From: Blastopirellula marina
Lineage (GTDB): Bacteria; Planctomycetota; Planctomycetia; Pirellulales; Pirellulaceae
NCBI RefSeq assembly: GCF_002967715.1
Contig: NZ_PUIA01000069.1
Span: 124,001 to 188,000, forward strand
Direction: 5' to 3'
Length of the DNA stretch: 64,000 nt
Shown here: in pieces, positions 61,596 through 64,000 of the stretch
Layout of the letters: each line of letters opens with the position of its first letter
Numbering within the stretch: position 1 is the stretch's first letter
Program-made: the position numbers and the translations under genes
Notes under the pieces: model-generated
Databases searched by the model: none
What the model was told of the DNA's origin: nothing
Seen by the model: only the letters and a program-made list of their open reading frames with translations

Positions 61596-64000
61596 ATGAA
61601 TCGCTTCTTCAGTTCGCTCATCGCGCTGATTGCGTTGGTTCCTGCCGCTTTGGCAGTTGCAGACGAGCCGATTAGCTACTCGCGCGACATCAAGCCGCTG
61701 CTCTCCAACAGTTGCTACACATGCCATGGGCCAGACCAGCACACGCGCGAAGCCGACCTTCGTCTCGATATGCGCGACGCAGCGATCAGCCACGCGATTG
61801 TCCCTGGCAAGCCAGGGGAAAGCGAACTGATTGCCCGAATCGCAAGTAACGAGGCCGATACCCAGATGCCGCCGGCCGAATCGAATCGCCCTCGGTTGAC
61901 GCCTGAGGAAGTCGACCTCATGCGGGAGTGGATCGCACAAGGGGCCAAGTATGACGAGCATTGGTCGTACATCCCTGCCCAGCGCCATCAGATTCCTGAA
62001 GCCAACCGCACGTCTCCGATCGATTACTTCATCAACCAGCGACTTGCGGAGAAAAACATCACGCCGGCCAGCAAGGCCGATGCCCGGACCTTGATTCGCC
62101 GACTCTACTTCGACTTGAATGGCCTGCCCCCCACCTCCGCCGATGTGGCCATCTTCGAGGCCGATCCATCCCCCCAGGCCTACCAAATGTATGTCGACAG
62201 GCTGCTCGCCTCGCCACGCTTCGGCGAACGGATGGCCATCCACTGGCTGGACCTGGTGCGTTACGGCGACTCGGTTGGCATCCACGGCGACCAGGAATGG
62301 AGCATGTCGCCGTACCGCGACTATGTCATTCAGTCGTTCAACGAAAACAAACCGTTCGACCAGTTCACCATCGAACAGCTCGCCGGCGACCTGCTGCCCG
62401 ATGCGACCCGCGAGCAGCAGATCGCCTCTGGCTACAACCGCTTGAACATGATCACCGCCGAAGGAGGTGCCCAGGCCAAGGAGTACCTGGCCAAGTATGC
62501 CGCCGACCGCGTTCGTACAACCAGCACGGTTTGGCTCGGCGCTACGATGGGATGCAGCGAGTGCCACGATCATAAGTTCGATCCTTACACAATCAAGGAG
62601 TTCTACGAGTTCGCCGCCTTCTTTGCCGACTTGAAAGAGCAGGGGGTCTACAGCGGCAGCAGCCGGACCAGCTACTGGGGACCGAACATCATGGTCCCCA
62701 CCGACGACCAGGCAACACGCTTGCAAGAACTCGACCAACAAATTGCGGCTCTCGAAAAACAACTGCAAACCGATACGCCAGAACTGGCCAGCGACCAGCG
62801 TCAATGGGAAGCGGAACTTCCCGCAGCCGCCGCATGGCATCCCTTGAAACCAACCAGCCTCACATCGAAACCGGAAGTCACCTGGAAGCAGTTGGACGAC
62901 GACTCCCTTCTGGCCACCGGAGCCAACCCCGACAAGCCAACCTACGAACTTCAGTTCACGACCAATCTCCCCAAGGCGACCGCCATCCGCCTGGAAGTCA
63001 TGCCCGACGATTCGCTGCCGGCCAAAGGCCCCGGACGCGCTGGCAACGGCAACTTCGTTCTTAACGGCTTTCAGCTTTCGGTCGATGACAAGCCGGTCGC
63101 ACTGCACTCGGCAACGGCCACCCATGCCCAGGATGGTTGGGCACCAGGCGGCTTGTTGTCCGCAAAGCCGGGCGACGGCTGGGCGATCTTGCCGCAGGTT
63201 GGAAAGGCGAACGAAGTCGTCTTCGAACTGAAGGAAGACCTCGCGCTAACGCCTGCCAGCAAGCTGACCGTCACCATGACGCACAACTATGGCAGTAGCC
63301 ATGCGATCGGCCGGTTCCGCATCTCGCTGGTCGATTCGCCACGTCCTGTGCTGGCTGGCAAAGGAGTGGGAGTTCCCAATGACATTCGCGCAATCGTCGA
63401 TCTTCCCAACAACCAGCGCACGCCCGAGCAGCAGCAAAAGCTGGCCACTTTCTATCGGACGATCGCCCCACGGCTGGATCAGGCCCGGAAGGATCTGGCC
63501 GCGCGAAAGGAAGACCATAAAAAGCTGACTGATTCGATCACCACCACGCTCGTCTCCGTGTCGGTCGAACCGCGCACCATGCGGGTTCTGCCGCGCGGCA
63601 ATTGGTTGGACGACAGTGGCGAGATCGTTCAGCCGGGCGTACCTGGCTTTTTGGGGTACGATATCGAAGCCGGCGATCAGCGGGCCACGCGGCTCGATCT
63701 GGCACATTGGCTGGTCGATCGTCGCAACCCACTCACCGCGCGGGTGTTTGTGAATCGCTTGTGGCAACTGATGTTCGGCCGCGGCCTGGTCACCACCTCC
63801 GACGACCTCGGCTCGCAGGGATCGGTCCCCAGCAATCCGCAGCTACTCGACTGGCTGGCCGGTGAGTTCGTCGACAGTGGCTGGAACGTGAAACACATCA
63901 TTCGCCTGATCGTTCTTTCCGACGCTTACCAGCGGTCTTCTGCCCGCTCGCCCGAGCTGAAACAAAAGGACCTCAACAATTCGCTGCTGGCGGCTCAGTC
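61596..64000 (+). CDS. DUF1549/DUF1553-type protein with PSCyt1 haem motif, 3' end outside window
   Basis: The frame is open from ATG 61596 to the window end (801 complete codons). A signal peptide (about 1-26) precedes a PSCyt1 region with 'CYTCHGPD', a CxxCH haem-c motif, and 'LRLDMRDAA'. The DUF1549 domain follows ('PIDYFINQRLAEK', 'RLYFDLNGLPPT', 'HWLDLVRYGDS', 'CSECHDHKFDP', the latter giving a second CxxCH), then a beta-rich middle (about 390-620). The DUF1553 domain starts near 'RLDLAHWLVDRRNPLTARVF'. This architecture is planctomycete-specific and often sits next to DUF1501 sulfatase-like genes. Proposed role: redox-linked polysaccharide breakdown; unproven. Confidence 0.95.
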   Translation, partial: MNRFFSSLIALIALVPAALAVADEPISYSRDIKPLLSNSCYTCHGPDQHTREADLRLDMRDAAISHAIVPGKPGESELIARIASNEADTQMPPAESNRPRLTPEEVDLMREWIAQGAKYDEHWSYIPAQRHQIPEANRTSPIDYFINQRLAEKNITPASKADARTLIRRLYFDLNGLPPTSADVAIFEADPSPQAYQMYVDRLLASPRFGERMAIHWLDLVRYGDSVGIHGDQEWSMSPYRDYVIQSFNENKPFDQFTIEQLAGDLLPDATREQQIASGYNRLNMITAEGGAQAKEYLAKYAADRVRTTSTVWLGATMGCSECHDHKFDPYTIKEFYEFAAFFADLKEQGVYSGSSRTSYWGPNIMVPTDDQATRLQELDQQIAALEKQLQTDTPELASDQRQWEAELPAAAAWHPLKPTSLTSKPEVTWKQLDDDSLLATGANPDKPTYELQFTTNLPKATAIRLEVMPDDSLPAKGPGRAGNGNFVLNGFQLSVDDKPVALHSATATHAQDGWAPGGLLSAKPGDGWAILPQVGKANEVVFELKEDLALTPASKLTVTMTHNYGSSHAIGRFRISLVDSPRPVLAGKGVGVPNDIRAIVDLPNNQRTPEQQQKLATFYRTIAPRLDQARKDLAARKEDHKKLTDSITTTLVSVSVEPRTMRVLPRGNWLDDSGEIVQPGVPGFLGYDIEAGDQRATRLDLAHWLVDRRNPLTARVFVNRLWQLMFGRGLVTTSDDLGSQGSVPSNPQLLDWLAGEFVDSGWNVKHIIRLIVLSDAYQRSSARSPELKQKDLNNSLLAAQ

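Noticed and set aside
61353-63125. 590-codon minus-strand frame opposite the DUF1549-type gene
   Set aside because: It overlaps a clear CxxCH/DUF1549 protein, and its own sequence shows no domain and many Gly/Val/Asp runs typical of antisense frames.

Overview
The window comes from a member of the Planctomycetota, most likely a Pirellulales bacterium close to Blastopirellula/Bremerella. This is inference from family content, not a database match. It carries a DUF1559 prepilin-like protein followed by a small carboxypeptidase-regulatory-like lipoprotein (18975-20456), a DUF1549/DUF1553-type protein with a CxxCH haem motif (61596-end), a PQQ-like propeller with the planctomycetal 'NWPSWRGP' start (45982-47241), a Rho with a long Gly/Arg N-terminus, and a kinase-tubulin-like fusion. 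Nothing looks like a recent phage or transposon; no transposase, integrase or CRISPR array was seen.

Layout. 1-2238: chemotaxis genes (tandem-PAS receptor fragment, CheW, CheY). 2339-4261: a secretin-N-domain-like exported protein and a HEAT/TPR protein. 4309-7622: glycerol catabolism (GlpD, GlpK, small membrane protein). 7724-10365: two tandem rhomboid proteases with extra helical C-termini. 10430-13998: a thioredoxin/YHS exported protein, then rho behind a strong promoter and a roughly 690-nt structured leader. 13962-18360 (minus strand): an Lgt-like membrane protein translationally coupled to a radical SAM protein resembling archaeal tetraether-lipid synthase, followed by small membrane proteins. 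18558-20725: tRNA-Ser(GGA), the DUF1559/lipoprotein pair and tRNA-Arg(CCT). 21529-26463: an HTH-SnoaL protein, an SLC13-type transporter, a cobalamin adenosyltransferase and a cardiolipin synthase.

26626-36206 is the most unusual stretch: a Pro/Ala/Gln-rich lipoprotein, a 1147-residue Ser/Thr kinase fused to a tubulin/FtsZ-like domain, an FHA protein with an apparently degenerate EAL-like domain, a divergent receiver/degenerate GGDEF-like/CBS protein, and a winged-helix AAA+ ATPase. No single pathway is established; the parts suggest a phospho-signalling module acting on a cytoskeletal or membrane-associated filament.

37347-60278 holds a type IV pilus/type II secretion-like machine in two blocks. 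The first (38439-43672) is histidine kinase, receiver, STAS, PilB/GspE ATPase and PilC/GspF. The second (49949-60278) has three pseudopilins, a PilX/GspK-like protein with an inserted LamG domain, PilM, PilN-, PilO- and PilP/GspC-like proteins, the secretin and a TPR lipoprotein. Housekeeping genes (UbiB-like kinase, PQQ propeller, ComEA-like protein, NadC) lie between the blocks. The window ends with a likely queuosine-tRNA mannosyltransferase and a truncated DUF1549-type protein.
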